NCBI RefSeq assembly: GCF_014529535.1
Contig: NW_023503372.1
Span: 438,075-502,074 of the forward strand
Length of the DNA stretch: 64,000 nt
Direction of reading: 5' to 3'
From: Bradysia coprophila
Taxonomy: Eukaryota; Arthropoda; Insecta; Diptera; Sciaridae
Both the position numbers and the translations under genes were made by a program. The first letter of the stretch is position 1, and each line of letters begins with the position of its first letter. The notes beneath the pieces were generated by a model that did no database searches, was not told where the DNA came from, and was given only the letters and a program-made list of their open reading frames with translations. Positions 22,701 through 33,356 of the stretch are shown one piece after another.

Positions 22701-25700
22701 AGTGGTGCCACACTTCGTAGAATAAATGGACTGAATCGTATAGGATTTAATCCAAGAAGTACGGCACCCATCGAAGCTATGGCACAAAGTTCCGTCAGCT
22801 TACTTGAGACAGATGGATTGGTTTAAAATAGGAAATTTTGCGATTTGAATCGATCTGAGCGGTACAATAAGCACGAAACCGTGTGCCACTAAATCAAAAA
22901 GTCTGCCCCGTCTGCCGTAAACGACATGAACATTTAACAACAGAGTCGCAATTTGACTATTGATTCAGCGGAAACAACAGTCATGGTATGACTTCTAAAA
23001 ATCAGATAGAATGAGGGATAGAATAAAACTTACCGCTTTGACACCCATTGTTGTAGGTTCTCCTACCAGTCCACCGGCAATGTTCCGTTGACCAGCCAGA
23101 GCAGCAGAATTGTTAGTGACCTGTCTCGCAAACATTGCGCCGAAATGTGTCTGAGACTCTAATTGGTCCACCTCCTTCAAAGTGGTGCCCCTGTCAGCGA
23201 ACAAATCTTCATCGTTGTCAGGAACCAGGTACAACATCTCCTGCATGGACATTTTTTTTGGTCAAATCTTTTCAATAAATCGACGATGTCTTGAATACCT
23301 GAGTTCTAGTAAACAGGAACAATTGAGAGACCGATTGCCAGTCTACGTCCAATGATGATTTTCTCGGTTCCCGTCTGGGCAACCATACCATGCCTGAGAG
23401 TTTTGGCAAGTTTTTCCGTTTGTACAGGTCGTATTGTTTACTCGGATTCAGAACGTACACTGCAAAGAATTTTTAAAATGAGAAACGGTCCGGGATCGTT
23501 GAATGGATTCAGTTTTCCTACACTCATCGAATATTGTGTTAACGGCTACAAGGCTTGTGCACGGATCAACAACCGCGAGACGAACACTTATTTTCCAAGA
23601 TGATTGAAGACGTAACGTTATCGTATTCCAAATGAGCAAACGGTTTTCGGTGCAAACAATCACCAAGTGGCTAGAGTCACCAGTCGCAAACACAACCAGC
23701 TTGATTTTGGCTACCTTCCTAATCGGATTAGCCGATTCCGACCGTGGTTGGTCACATTCAATATCCATTGATTCGATTCCATTAGTGGTGTGGCTATCAT
23801 TTGCCTCTTCGCTGAAGGTGACATTTTTCAAATGTAAACCATTGAACGCCGCTTCGCTTCGTCTCGTTAAATAGTTGTGCAGCATCCACTGACCGATGAA
23901 TTTCTTATTCGGATGAAGTCGCTCAACGGAATTCGCTAAATATGTTTCCTTCTCCGCCGCATACATCGTGCCTATGACGTACGAATTAAAGTCAAATTCT
24001 AAGTCGGCCGGCAGTTTGATGTGAACGCCCATCTTTTGGAATAGTTCCAGTTTTTGGAAATAGTTCAATTCATTTAGCGCGTGAATTTTTTCGAAAAGCT
24101 TCTTGTCTACAATTCCCGTTCCGTCGGGATCCAATCGATTATTCTGACTTTCTCGCGGTGCCTTTTCAGCTTCCTTTACCAGGTCGTTTATCAGCTGATC
24201 GTCGTCATTTTCCAGGAAACTCCTAACGAGTTTTTCATGCTTCTGAGCCAACTCCTGTTGTTTCTTCGTCATTTTCGAATTACCCAATGACTTTGGCATG
24301 CTTACAATCAGTTTGTTGGTTGAGCCGTCCTGACCACCCGGTGCACTCAAGACAGCTCTAATGCGAAGCGTTTCCGGAATGTAAATACATAAAGTGTTTC
24401 CGAAGCCAACGGCTAATGTTGACCCATCGGACATGAATGCTAAGGCATTGGCTGGTAAGTTTTTGTAGCTGGTCTGTTCACGGCATACCCAATACTTCCT
24501 CGTTGCTATGAAAGTATGACGTTAAATTAGCGATGGTAGGTTCGACTTCTAGATATTTTATACTCACTGGTCGCGTTGTTACCGCTTTCCGAGTCCGGTG
24601 ATTCACTGTAGACTTCACTCTCCTCCAACGACCAAATTTTCACTTTTCCGTCTAGGCCACTGCTTGCACACAGCAACTTTTCAACCCGGTGAGAACTCGA
24701 GAATTCCAGAGCAGTTACACCGCCCTCATGTGGTGTTTCGATTTGTGTACTCAGCACGTAGGTCTTTCTTGTGACATCAAACAGCCAAAATTTCAGCCGA
24801 ACTTCCGGGAAATGTGCCAAATCGTCAAAACATTCGGCCGTGACCAGCCAATCCACATTACATGCCAAATGTGTTATGCGTGTGTTGTAGAGGATTTTAT
24901 CACTTTCCAATGACAAACGATTCTCCATGGTCACGTCCAGCTGAAAGGGTAGAGAATTTTGGTTTATCGAATCATTCACGAGCAGGTTTGCAGTAACTTA
25001 CGTTGAAGAATGTTCGATCGTGTGGAGAATAGAACTGCACCTGACCGATCCGACCATTCAGAACAATATATCCGGTGCGTGGATCCAGTTTCAGACCAAA
25101 TGGAAACTGTGGCCATGGAGTGCCGTCATCAGCGACCCTCACAAAATTTTGTATGACTGTAACGGGATTGAACTGTGGGCTGACGACGATGATTCCTATA
25201 AATCGAAACGTTTGGTTCATTCAATATACTGATAAATTGTCTCATTTTTGCGGCCCATACCATTGTCATCGGTCGATACTGCGATCTGTTGATTGTCTGA
25301 ACTGACGGCTATGTGAACAATTGTACCATTGAGCCGAGGTAGTACATTTTTTCCATCGTCATTGTAACTCCATCCAACCAGGACCCTTTCCGAACCTCCT
25401 GAATAGAATAAACTTCCCGACGAAGTGAATGCAATCGTTTCCACCAGATTGTGATGCCAATGGTAGAGCGTTGTGACTGGACTTTTCATTCTGTTAAACA
25501 GTGCGTGGTAGATAAAAATTTTGCCAGTCACATCGCCCGCAGCCACAGTTTCCTCGACTGGATGACATGCAATGGCTGTAAAACATTGTTTGCCGGCGTT
25601 GGTAAAGGATGACCTAGAGGGTGTCAAGTGACGAAGGTGATGCGATTATCGACAGTAAATCATGGACATTTCCCACTTACGACTTGTTTTTTCCGGTTCG

Positions 25701-26498
25701 GCTATTAATGCTAGTCACAAACAATTTATGATTCTGGATGGCTGCAACGATGTTGTGATTATTTCCAGACACCGCTACCTTGTGTTCACCCCTAAAATGA
25801 GAACGGTGCAAATTCACTGTCTTGTGACATCTCCTTGAACACCTTTTGAACACTCACTCCTCCAACTGTAGAATTGTCGATTTATGACATTCGCCAGTAG
25901 TTAAATCGAACATGTCCATTTGCACCAAAGTACCATCCGTCCAAGTGGCCACACCAACATATGTGTTTTTGAACGGAATAACGTTGAACGTTGTCACTGT
26001 ACCTTTTCCCTCTGGGAAGGACATTTCCTACGAATTAGAAACGATTTCCATGTTATTAATCACTCCGATCGCAAAAAACTTCTCAAACAAAAACACTCAC
26101 AACTCTTGTGTCAACAGCCCTGGACCTTTGTTCCCACGTAACAATGACACCATTCTCTGTGCATCCCACCAGCGTCGTCGAACTGCCAGGCATATTTCGT
26201 ATGCTGACTACTTTCGCCAGAACTTCGATGTCGTGAATACATTCCCCAGTTTTTGTACTGTAAGCGCGAATGGTGCTCACTGAATTCGCATGGAAGCGAG
26301 TTTTAATGCTCGTGAGATCAGTTCTCGTAATAGTCGTGAACAGTATGCTGGAACATTAGGAAAAACAGACACACATTCTCGTTAGTCATTGGTGCAACAA
26401 TTCACCGAATCAAACACTTACTCTCCGTTCTGCGAAAATAGCGGCGGATTGTCAATGACACTCCCGCCGGCAACTCTTCTAAATGATAATGCGTCCAT
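7746..26498 (-). CDS. Wdr75: WDR75 (UTP17/NAN1) nucleolar WD-repeat protein
   Basis: Eleven exons on the minus strand, 5' to 3': 26498-26422, 26347-26101, 26027-25858, 25791-25681, 25613-25261, 25195-25002, 24940-24568, 24505-23522, 23459-23299, 23240-23034 and 8063-7746. Their lengths sum to 1065 codons with every junction in phase. The family is a subunit of the t-UTP/small-subunit processome needed for pre-rRNA transcription and 18S processing. Diagnostic segments shared with human WDR75 as I remember it are FTAIACHPVEE, LYHWHHNLVETIAF and LPRLNGTIVHI (exon 5), DPRTGYIVLNGRIGQVQFYS (exon 6), KVKIWSLEES (exon 7) and YVLNPSKQYDLYKR (exon 9). The last exon has HLLSYGFLTSMLTKQ and an acidic DVDMVVDSETEE tail. 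At 1064 residues it is longer than the human protein (about 830), partly through a charged, coiled insert in exon 8. The 15-kb last intron is exceptional. Confidence 0.93.
9562..9748. mobile_element. MITE, TIR GGGACGTCAGTGAAAT
   Basis: GGGACGTCAGTGAAATT at the left pairs with ATTTCACTAACGTCCC at the right; CAGCTG-rich subterminal stretches are also inverted. About 187 bp. A second, partial member ends at 13044 (tttcactgacgtcc). Confidence 0.7.
9835..10000 (+). repeat. Dispersed repeat family R1, copy 2
   Basis: Contains catctgttatcgatag, aatgaagtaaaagatttt and agaagtaacagattcgataa in the same order as the other R1 copies. Confidence 0.65.
10585..11440. repeat. Degenerate AAGGATTTTC / GAAAATCCTT tract
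   Basis: The left part (10600-10870) has many short copies of aaggattttc; the right part (10910-11430) has the complement, gaaaatcctt. The two halves together form a diffuse inverted repeat. Similar short tracts occur at about 15695-15860, 17755-17900 and 19790-19870. No coding signal. Confidence 0.55.
12470..12541 (+). repeat. Dispersed repeat family R1, copy 3 (short)
   Basis: Contains catctgctatcgacatcaac followed by cgaagtaaaagatttg. Confidence 0.5.
12584..12644 (-). mobile_element. Solo TTAA-flanked hairpin, same unit as the 40-kb array
   Basis: TTAA lies at both ends (12584-12587 and 12641-12644) around a 53-bp hairpin with stem GGCCAGGTTATG/CATAACCTGGCC. The loop region is the reverse complement of the array unit, with one visible substitution. 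It sits inside the WDR75 intron, and the flanking TTAA fits a target-site duplication. Confidence 0.85.
12870..13044. repeat. Partial MITE of the GGGACGTCAGTG family
   Basis: Shares the agctgtccactcatacaaac and tttcactgacgtcc segments with the element at 9562-9748; the left terminus is not recognisable. Confidence 0.5.
13461..13619 (+). CDS. Small open frame, unrecognised
   Basis: A frame starting MSAKFIWINKINSFYNAM (52 residues, ATG at about 13461) has a balanced composition. I recognise no domain and see no splice context or promoter. It lies in the WDR75 intron between repeat copies and may be chance or a relic. Confidence 0.15.
   Translation: MSAKFIWINKINSFYNAMENLKGFDLELARDNKGVRIETIFVLQGVGVIYDS
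13772..13975 (+). repeat. Dispersed repeat family R1, copy 4 (long)
   Basis: Has tatctgttatcgataacgac, a central region with ttgaagtacaagattgg, and a tail gccgtctgtaacaggttaag. It defines the family length of about 200 bp. Confidence 0.65.
15912..16075 (+). repeat. Dispersed repeat family R1, copy 5
   Basis: Contains acgatgcactcggtct, aatgaagtaaaagatta, ttgaagtaacagattcaatg and tgccgtttatacaaggtt in family order. Confidence 0.65.
16271..16376. mobile_element. MITE, TIR GGGGTCGTTCATAAATTACG
   Basis: GGGGTCGTTCATAAATTACG at the left pairs with CGTAATTCATGAACGACCCC at the right, over about 106 bp. This terminus type recurs in many arthropod genomes as far as I recall. No coding capacity. Confidence 0.8.
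16773..16781 (+). promoter_or_regulatory. TATA box, probable promoter of the nested peptide gene
   Basis: TATATAAAG lies about 440 bp before the signal-peptide ATG at 17222. This would predict a transcription start near 16803 and a long 5' UTR. Confidence 0.45.
17222..18757 (+). CDS. Small secreted, two-cysteine peptide precursor nested in a WDR75 intron
   Basis: Two exons, 17222-17311 and 18635-18757 (tag), are joined in phase 0 by a gtgag donor and a tttcag acceptor, giving 70 residues. The ATG at 17222 is the first in its frame and starts a typical signal peptide (MKLFGYLTIVALLSVCCS), probably cut before WPVSRAEI. The rest is very basic: exon 2 holds two cysteines 13 residues apart (WHCLRYF ... 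RRCRNHR) and ends in RKPSK. A paired-basic site (RR) sits just before the second Cys. It could be a neuropeptide, an antimicrobial or another small secreted peptide; I cannot match it to a named family. It runs antisense to the host intron. A TATA box lies at 16773, and an AATAAA about 190 bp after the stop. The secretion signal is clear; function is unknown. Confidence 0.6.
19914..20933. mobile_element. Non-autonomous DNA element with CGTACGAA termini
   Basis: GACCCGTACGAA at 19914 pairs with TTCGTACGGGTC at 20922-20933. A better match to the right end, GCCCCGTACGAAGTC, lies inside at about 20054, so the true left end may be there. Related single termini occur at about 30007 and at the window end (about 63960). 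The small frames inside have no transposase motif I recognise. Confidence 0.55.
21650..21740. repeat. Hairpin element (~90 bp)
   Basis: AAATAGCGATTTC followed by TATAAACAAACTCACCT pairs with AGGTGAGTTTGTTTATA followed by GAAATCGCTATTT, with one extra base and a 17-bp loop. Confidence 0.75.
22512..22665 (+). repeat. Dispersed repeat family R1, copy 6
   Basis: Contains catctgttatcgacaacg, aaaagcgatgcactctggt and aaatgaagtagaagatttt. Confidence 0.65.
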
Positions 26499-27671
26499 GT
26501 CGGGCGTTGGAATTGCACTCTTGTGAATTTGTCGATCTAATAGTTATCGTTGATTTTGTAACATTAAAAGTCGATCCCAAAGCACGTGTAAACTCAAAAG
26601 TTTTCTTCGTTTTGTGTGGTACGAAGAATCGTGCCACTGAACTTTATGTACGTTGACATTTCAAAGCCGTCGTCATTGCCAAGCAACGCATCAAAAGTGT
26701 TAAAATTGTGTGTAGATGACAGGACTACATCGACATAGAAACATTACTTCAAATTATTTCTCTATGACTATACGGTGTTTAAGTAGAGCGAGATGGAAAA
26801 TCAACTCGGAGTCTGCTGTCATCGATAATACAAAAGAATCTGATATCAGACCTCGAGATGGAACAATAGGTTGTCGTTTCGCCATCTCTCTCATTTAAGC
26901 ACTCTATACAGTGACTACAGTGACATATCAGACTGACACTACTGATTTGAGATCAATCATCAATGGTTTTGTATAAAAATGGCGGCAAGAGTGATAGGTC
27001 TCGATGCCCTGAGTACGATTCACACATCCCTTGGTTCTAATGAAGTCTGCGGTTCCACTGCAGCCCCTTCACAACCAAATTTAACAAAATGATGGAAACG
27101 GGACACTCCACAGGTCTCCACTACTAATATGTATGAGTAATTTTTGTCTTCCTTTGCAGTGGTTATTTGAACTCACTGAACTCACTGCACCTTACATACT
27201 GCGGTTCCGTTCCCATTACTTTTTAAATTTTTTGTGAAGCGGCTGCAGCAAAACCACAGACGTCATTGTGACAGATGCTTATTTCGTAACTCAGGGCACC
27301 GACTTATCCAACGCACCCATTTGTCTACATTCCAAACGCTTCAAATTCTTGTCTAGTGTAACTTACGCTACACATTTCAGCGAATCTAGAGAATCGATTT
27401 TGGATCGATTTTTGCCTCGATTTTTACATCCCTGTGTGGTTTATATTCAATAGATTGTGCATTTGTTCGCATCTGCAGTTCGTCACGGCGCGCTTCAACT
27501 GTTCGACAGCTCTGTGTTTTGACAGTAGTTCTGTCATAATCTGGTAAACAACATTGAAGCCGTCAATCCGTGGCATTCTTTATCTTTTCAGAATGAAATT
27601 TTTTAATTAAAAATTAAACCGAAATTTAACGTGGCATTACACTTTTGTAGTTTTAATTTAATTTATTAAAA
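26499..27671. other. Head-to-head intergenic region WDR75/ALG5
   Basis: 1.17 kb between two divergent start codons. It contains a small MITE (26765-26912) and an R2 repeat fragment (about 27285-27370). No TATA box is evident near either gene, as is common for housekeeping promoters. Confidence 0.6.
26765..26912. mobile_element. Small MITE-like inverted repeat
   Basis: An imperfect TIR of about 28 bp: the left arm has GTTTAAGTAGAGCGAGATGG and the right arm CCATCTCTCTCATTTAAGC. No clear target duplication. Confidence 0.5.
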
Positions 27672-29617
27672 ATGTCGTCATGGACAGATCCACAAAACAT
27701 TTTCTTCTTTGGTTCAGCCTTTTTGGTGACATTTCTTGTAGCGGTAAAGTTTTGTGATGATTTCAGTGTGACTCAGTGGTAAATAAATTTTGTTTTGCCA
27801 ATCGTAGATATTCATCTGCATGAAGGCAATAACGACACCCCATCCGATAATTAAACGTCACAAAGAGGAGGAATACTTTTTCAATCCAAGGACCAAAGAA
27901 AAGGAAAAATTTCCGACAATCGATTCGGATCCGGAAATTGATTTCAGCATCATCGTACCGGCCTACGATGAAGAGAAACGATGTTAGTTGATTCGTCTTT
28001 GTGGTTTTATTTCTCTCTAAATTTAAATTAATTCATTGGAATGCGACATTTCATTTCCGTATTTCTGTTTCACATTTACAGTGCCGCTAATGCTTGACGA
28101 GGCAATTGCATTTTTAGAGAAAAAGAACTGTACGTACGAAGTCATTGTAGTTAGCGATGGCAGTAATGATGCAACAGTTTCAGTGGCACTGAAATACTCC
28201 GAATTGCATGGCACCGGGAAGGTTAGAGTGTTGGAATTGATTGAAAATCGTGGAAAAGGCGGAGCGGTTCGTTTGGTAAGAATTTTTATTTAAATCAATT
28301 TCACGGTAGACTTGAGTGTGCACTCTATTCGGTGAAATTCCGGTGAAAACGTCATCTAATGACGAAATTGTTGCCTGATGTGACTCCACGAACATTTTCT
28401 TCTAAATCAACAACCTGAACCAATGCTCTCTCCAGATAGGCTCTCTCTTCGGTGTGCTAGAGAGAGCGTTGCTTGTATGAAAAAATGTGTCCATAGAAGG
28501 AACGTAGAGTGAAACTAGAGAGCACAAAGCTGTGGTGCAACTGAGACTATAAATTGTGAATAAACATCGAAATAAGCACACCATTTGGTACTAGCTAGAA
28601 GCAAACTAACTGGACATCAGTTACGTTAATTTAGATCTGTTGCATGTAGAGATTTGTTAGTTGGAAATAGGCTGAGAGGACTTTTGTAGCTTTGCAGACA
28701 GTGAAGGAGCGATTCATTTGAGACAAGTGGTCAGTTTTTAGAAGGAAAACCGGTAAATACGAAAGAGTTGTAGGTGTGTGCCAGTTACTTTAGCTGGAAC
28801 CGACTAGGGTCTCTTTTCGGGTTCACCACGAATTATATTCTATAAAGTCATCAGGGTCCGCAAGCTTATAAATCTGAGCATTTTTTAAGAGATGCGCCGA
28901 TTGTTATATTAGGAGGATATTAAATGTCTGAAATTGAGTGGGATCCCTACGAACTGACAACCAATGTTTCAGTGTACGCGATCTCAAGTATATTAACGTC
29001 CCCACACGAATTTTTCTTAATCAGTTTATCCATTTAGGGCATTCAATGTTCCCGTGGAAAGTACATCTTGTTCGCCGATGCCGATGGAGCCACAAAATTT
29101 GGTGACTTTATCAAACTCGAAGCTGAAATGACCCAACAATGGACGGAAAATGGTACGTGTTTTGAATGATCTTTCATGAATGATAAACTGTAAAGTGAAA
29201 TTTCCCCAATCAGGTATCGTCATTGGTTCACGTGCCCATCTAGAAGACGATGCCATTGCTACTCGCAGTTTTTTCCGCACAATTCTAATGCATGGCTTTC
29301 ATTTTCTGGTCTGGTTGTTTGCCGTTCGTGGCGTTCGTGACACTCAGTGCGGTTTCAAAATGTTTACTCGACGTACGGCAAGGGTGTTATTCCAAATAAT
29401 GCACGTGGAACGATGGGCATTCGATGTGGAACTGTTATACATTGCGCAGGCGCTGCGGATGCCAATACGGGAAGTTGCCGTTAATTGGACTGAAATAGAT
29501 GGATCGAAAGTAACGCCATTCTGGTCATGGTTACAAATGGGAAGGGATTTGTTTCTCATTTGGTTTCGGTACACGATTGGTGCGTGGTCACTGCAAAGGA
29601 AGCCACACCGATCGTAA
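27672..29617 (+). CDS. ALG5: Dolichyl-phosphate beta-glucosyltransferase ALG5
   Basis: Five exons: 27672-27743, 27808-27982, 28082-28275, 29038-29152 and 29214-29617 (taa). All are GT-AG and in phase, giving 319 residues against about 324 in human. The family is an ER-membrane GT2 enzyme that moves glucose from UDP-glucose to dolichyl phosphate, making the donor for N-glycan glucosylation; the Drosophila orthologue is wollknauel. Seen here: one N-terminal membrane anchor (about residues 9-30), the GT2 start SIIVPAYDEEKR, VVSDGSNDAT, ENRGKGGAVR, the DXD-type FADADGATKF (about 159-168), VIGSRAH, RGVRDTQCGFKMFTR and the conserved tail VNWTEIDGSKV. Intron 3 (762 bp) is the only long one and carries short hairpins. 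It is divergent to WDR75. Complete, with no odd residues noted. Confidence 0.96.
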
Positions 29618-31149
29618 ACGAGAAATCGAACATAAACCCGCACAGTGTTCTTGTATTCGTTCCATTTTCTAATTTTGTTTTAGTAATTTTGGATTTTTCA
29701 ATCATGAATTTCAATAAAATGCGAGCCATTCGTCGCAATATTAGTTTGCTAAATCCGCGATATTTATGTATTCGAATAATTGTGTGAAAGTGATCTCAAT
29801 CCTCATGTTTTGCAGTCAATTCAATCGCTGATGCAATTTTCGAGTCTATTTCAACAGATTGAACGAATATTGGACATCCGGAGGATCAGTGTGAGGTAAA
29901 ATATTTTGTTTAGAACACTGGGCTGCATTTTAAAAGGAAAATTTAACAGACTGAATAATCTGACATTGGGATTACTGTTTGTGAAAGGTTGGGCGAAATT
30001 TTATTTTTTAGCCTCGTACGAAGTATAAGGTTTTCCAACAATTCGTAGCGGAGGTAATTGCCTCCGCGCACCTAGGCCGTTTAGCTCACCGTTCACTTGA
30101 CAGTTTGTTTATGACAATGAAAACGCCGCCTCTTTTCCTTAATATTTGAACAACCTGTCACGTACACGGAGAGCATAATTAGCGTAAGTGCGTGGAGTGC
30201 AAGACATTTCCTAAAAGTTATGGATGCCAAATAAACAAAATAGTCTACGATAAACAAGTGACCTTTTTCTAAGCCATTAGTGCGCTAAATATTTTCAACT
30301 GACAGTTGGACAAAATACCGCTGACGTCAAATAACAAATGTCAAAGACTTTGTGTAAAATGGACCCGTCATGCGTCGAGTTTTGAAATGCTGGGCTCTTT
30401 AATAGCTGAATTTTAAAAGGTTGTTAAAATTTATATTCTTCAGACAATTTCAATTTTATTCCAAGGTTATTACTTACAACACATTTGCACTAAGCTAACG
30501 ACGAATGCAACTGCTACTTACTGTACGATGAATCACGTCGTACCCACCAGACGCAATGTGTCATTTCGATTAGAAATTGGAAGAGCAGCAATTAGTGTTT
30601 AGTTGTCTCACTGAAGCAACGCACTCCAATAACTCGTGCCTGTTCTTGGAGTGCGTTGACCGAAGTCATTTCATTTGTATTTTGCTATTTAGTGAGTTTA
30701 CAACGCCATGAAAATCAAATCTCGAATACGAAAAAAAAAACTCAAATCTGGTAATGCAATTTGTAATTTAATGAGAGCCATGATCAAGAGAATCAAGAGA
30801 AAATTGAATATTGTTGACTTAATACTAAAACTAAATAGGAATTTTATTCTTATTTCTAAAGTACTTGAACGATAAATAATAGTCGACAGCAGTGTTGTTC
30901 TATCGCATATGAGTAACAGGTGAAAAGGTACCATCCACGACAAATTTCATTTGCCATTAAACCAAAATTAATATTAAAAACGTATTAGATCTTCAAATTT
31001 ATTTAGGAGGGTGACTCCACCAAATTTCCTTCAAACTGTTCATTTATTTTAACCAATAGTGTGGACGTAATGCCATATGTAACCGAAAACATGAGTAAAT
31101 CACAGTCAACAAAATTTTTCCTTATTCAACAACCATTTTAAATAAAGAT

Positions 31150-31211
31150 GTCAGTGGCATCGAGCTTATGCGCGTCTGAATGGCACTACCTCCACACTTT
31201 ATTTACCTTGG
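31150..31211 (-). repeat. Half copy of the GGTAATGCCATTCAGAC MITE family
   Basis: On the minus strand it starts CCAAGGTAAATAAAGTG and continues gtagtgccattcagacgcg. The full element is at 58073-58345, with another partial copy at 36695-36775. Confidence 0.65.
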
Positions 31212-31272
31212 TCAAAACAACACATTTGCAAGCAAATTAATCTACTATTATTGTGCGCCGAATCGACAGAGG

Positions 31273-32183
31273 GATTCTTTTGAAAATCCACCTATCAAAA
31301 TCGGACCAATTTCGTCTGGGATGGATATATACATGGTTTGAAAGGTCTTTGCCAGTAGACCTCAAAACAGGCCTCACACAGTCTCGAGCCGCACCTGGTT
31401 GCTGGTGGAAGATCTCCGAAGTTGGAAAAATAGTGTTTTTTATCCGAATTTTTTGGCCGTTATAAATGATCATTCCAAGTGAGAGTGGGCGCGTCTTAAA
31501 GCTGAGCTTAAGTACTTTCGGGTTCTGCCTAGTTTGATTAGATTCATTGATATATGTTTGCAAAAATTTGCATGATTTTTTTTTTTCAAAATCTGTGTTA
31601 AGTTTAGACAGGTCTGGGCTGGTACTGATGATGGCTAATGTGAACCTAAGACGCTAGTCGTAACATACATTGTCTAAGCTTTCCATAAATACCTCATTTG
31701 TAGTGCTGGTGATTGCTGGCGAGATTTACGAGTAGCGGTTGTATTAACATAAAATTCTGTTATGTCAGCAATCACCAGCACTGCATAATCAAAAGCTTAG
31801 ACAATGTATGTTACGACTAGCATCTTAGGTTCACATTAAGCGTCATCAGTACCAGCCCAGACCTGTTTAAAGTTCACACATATTTTGAAAATTTTTCTTG
31901 CAAATTTTTGCAAACATATATCAAAGAATCTAATCAAACTAGGCATGACCCGAAAGAACTTAAGCTCAGCTTTCCAACGAGCCCACTCTTACTTGGAATG
32001 ATCATATATAACAGCCAAAAAATTCGGATAAAAAACACTATTTTTCCAACTTCGGAGATCTTCCTCCAGCAACCAGGTGTGAGGCCTGTTTTGAGGTCTA
32101 CTGGCAAAGACCTTTCAAACCATGTATATATCCATCCCAGACGAAATTGGTCCGATTTTGATAGGTGGATTTTCAAAAGAATC
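31273..32183. mobile_element. 911-bp foldback element with ~430-bp arms
   Basis: GATTCTTTTGAAAATCCACC at the left pairs with GGTGGATTTTCAAAAGAATC at the right. The arms stay similar almost to a central loop at about 31720-31765. The same reading frame is open across both arms (108 and 136 residues) and gives similar peptides, for example NTIFPTSEIF and RPVLRSTGKDLSNHVYIHPR. No known transposase or domain is seen; the arms differ by an indel and scattered changes. Confidence 0.8.
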
Positions 32184-32264
32184 TCTCACACCATGTTACT
32201 TCATTATTTATCTTGTGTGAAATGTACACATTTTCAGAAACGAAATGAAATTAAAATTGAATCA

Positions 32265-32329
32265 TTAAGGCCAGTTCATGGTCATATACATACATCGCAA
32301 ATGTGTAAAGAGCCATGAACTGGCCTTAA
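32265..32329. mobile_element. TTAA-flanked mini-hairpin, relative of the array unit
   Basis: TTAA on both sides (32265-32268 and 32326-32329) of a 57-bp hairpin with stem GGCCAGTTCATGG/CCATGAACTGGCC. The outer GGCCAG matches the array unit; the inner stem and loop differ. Confidence 0.75.
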
Positions 32330-33356
32330 AACGAAGTGTTTGCAGCAAATTACATGGTTGTTTTGTTCTAAGTACAAATTTAAAGATATCCTTACGTAAT
32401 AGGTTTTGTTCCAAGTACCTGTTTTACCGAATAAAACGAGGTGAAGCCCAACCTATGGTCGTCTTTACTATGATGGCATTGGAACAAACCGATACTAATG
32501 TTTCTATATTCATTGATTGGGGCTGTGGCGCACGAATTTTTATTTATTTATAAAATAGACAAGTTTTGATATTGATATCATTCATAAAAATAAGTCTAAA
32601 TATTGGGGATTATATTGTCGCATAGCATCTGCAACCAAGCAGATGAACAGATTTTCCAAGAGGGACCTGTGTATACAACCCTGTCAGTTTAAAAGATAAG
32701 AGTTGCCGGTTTACTATATTTTTGACACACATGCTCTAGTTGTTGACATTAATTTGGTTTCGATAATAAAATTTTTCCTCATAATTGTTTATTGACAAAT
32801 TTTCATTAAAGAATAATATTTGACTTGTGCGAATTTCTATTAATCTGTTTGAAATGACCTTTTGCAAATTTTGCCACTGTAGAGGCTCCTATTAAATTGA
32901 ACTTGTGGCGGTTCAAAAAATGTTGTTTATTTTGTGGCAGATCATATTAGATAGGCTAAATATCCGTTAAAATAATCTGTTCTAGTGCTTGGTTGAGTGC
33001 TATGATTGTCGGTTTTCATGTCATACACCCACAGTATATTATTATTATTTGCTTAAATAAGAATGGAATAGCCGTCGTTGAAAAATCCTATCCTCACCAT
33101 CCTCCAAATTTTTGACATGTCGCTGCTGGAAGCTAAGGAGCTATACATGGTTCTGCTCAGTGTCTTAGATATCTCACATGGTTACCATGTCCTGTTTTTT
33201 CAAAGCTAAGAAAAAAAAAGTTATTCAAACTTTTTTTTTTATTATAAAGTAGTGTACCGGATGAAATGTAGTTTCCTCCAATCGTGTCAAAGACAGGCGG
33301 ATCCATTTCTACTTTTAAAGGAAACAAATTACTAACAAATGTTTTCAAATTAAAAT

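Larger units (their letters stand above)
8064..23033 (-). other. Giant last intron of WDR75
   Basis: Donor gtaag follows GCG at 23034; the acceptor ends at 8064. The length of 14,970 bp contrasts with 50-250 bp for the gene's other introns. Contents: R1 repeat copies, foldback and MITE elements, AAGGATTTTC-rich tracts, a solo TTAA hairpin (12584-12644), a CGTACGAA-ended element (about 19.9-20.9 kb), and a nested secreted-peptide gene on + (17222-18757). The rest is AT-rich and shows no further exon. Confidence 0.85.
29618..33356. other. Repeat-rich intergenic stretch
   Basis: Holds a CGTACGAA terminus at about 30007, part of a GGTAATGCCATTCAGAC element (31150-31211), a 911-bp foldback (31273-32183) and a TTAA hairpin (32265-32329). 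The ALG5 3' UTR probably ends near an AATAAA at about 29715. No gene is seen. Confidence 0.6.

Noticed and set aside
23352-26283. Plus-strand frames in the 23-26 kb region
   Set aside because: Shadows of the WDR75 exons on the opposite strand.
31237-32318. Two host genes of 108 and 136 codons
   Set aside because: They are the two arms of one foldback element read in the same frame, not independent genes.
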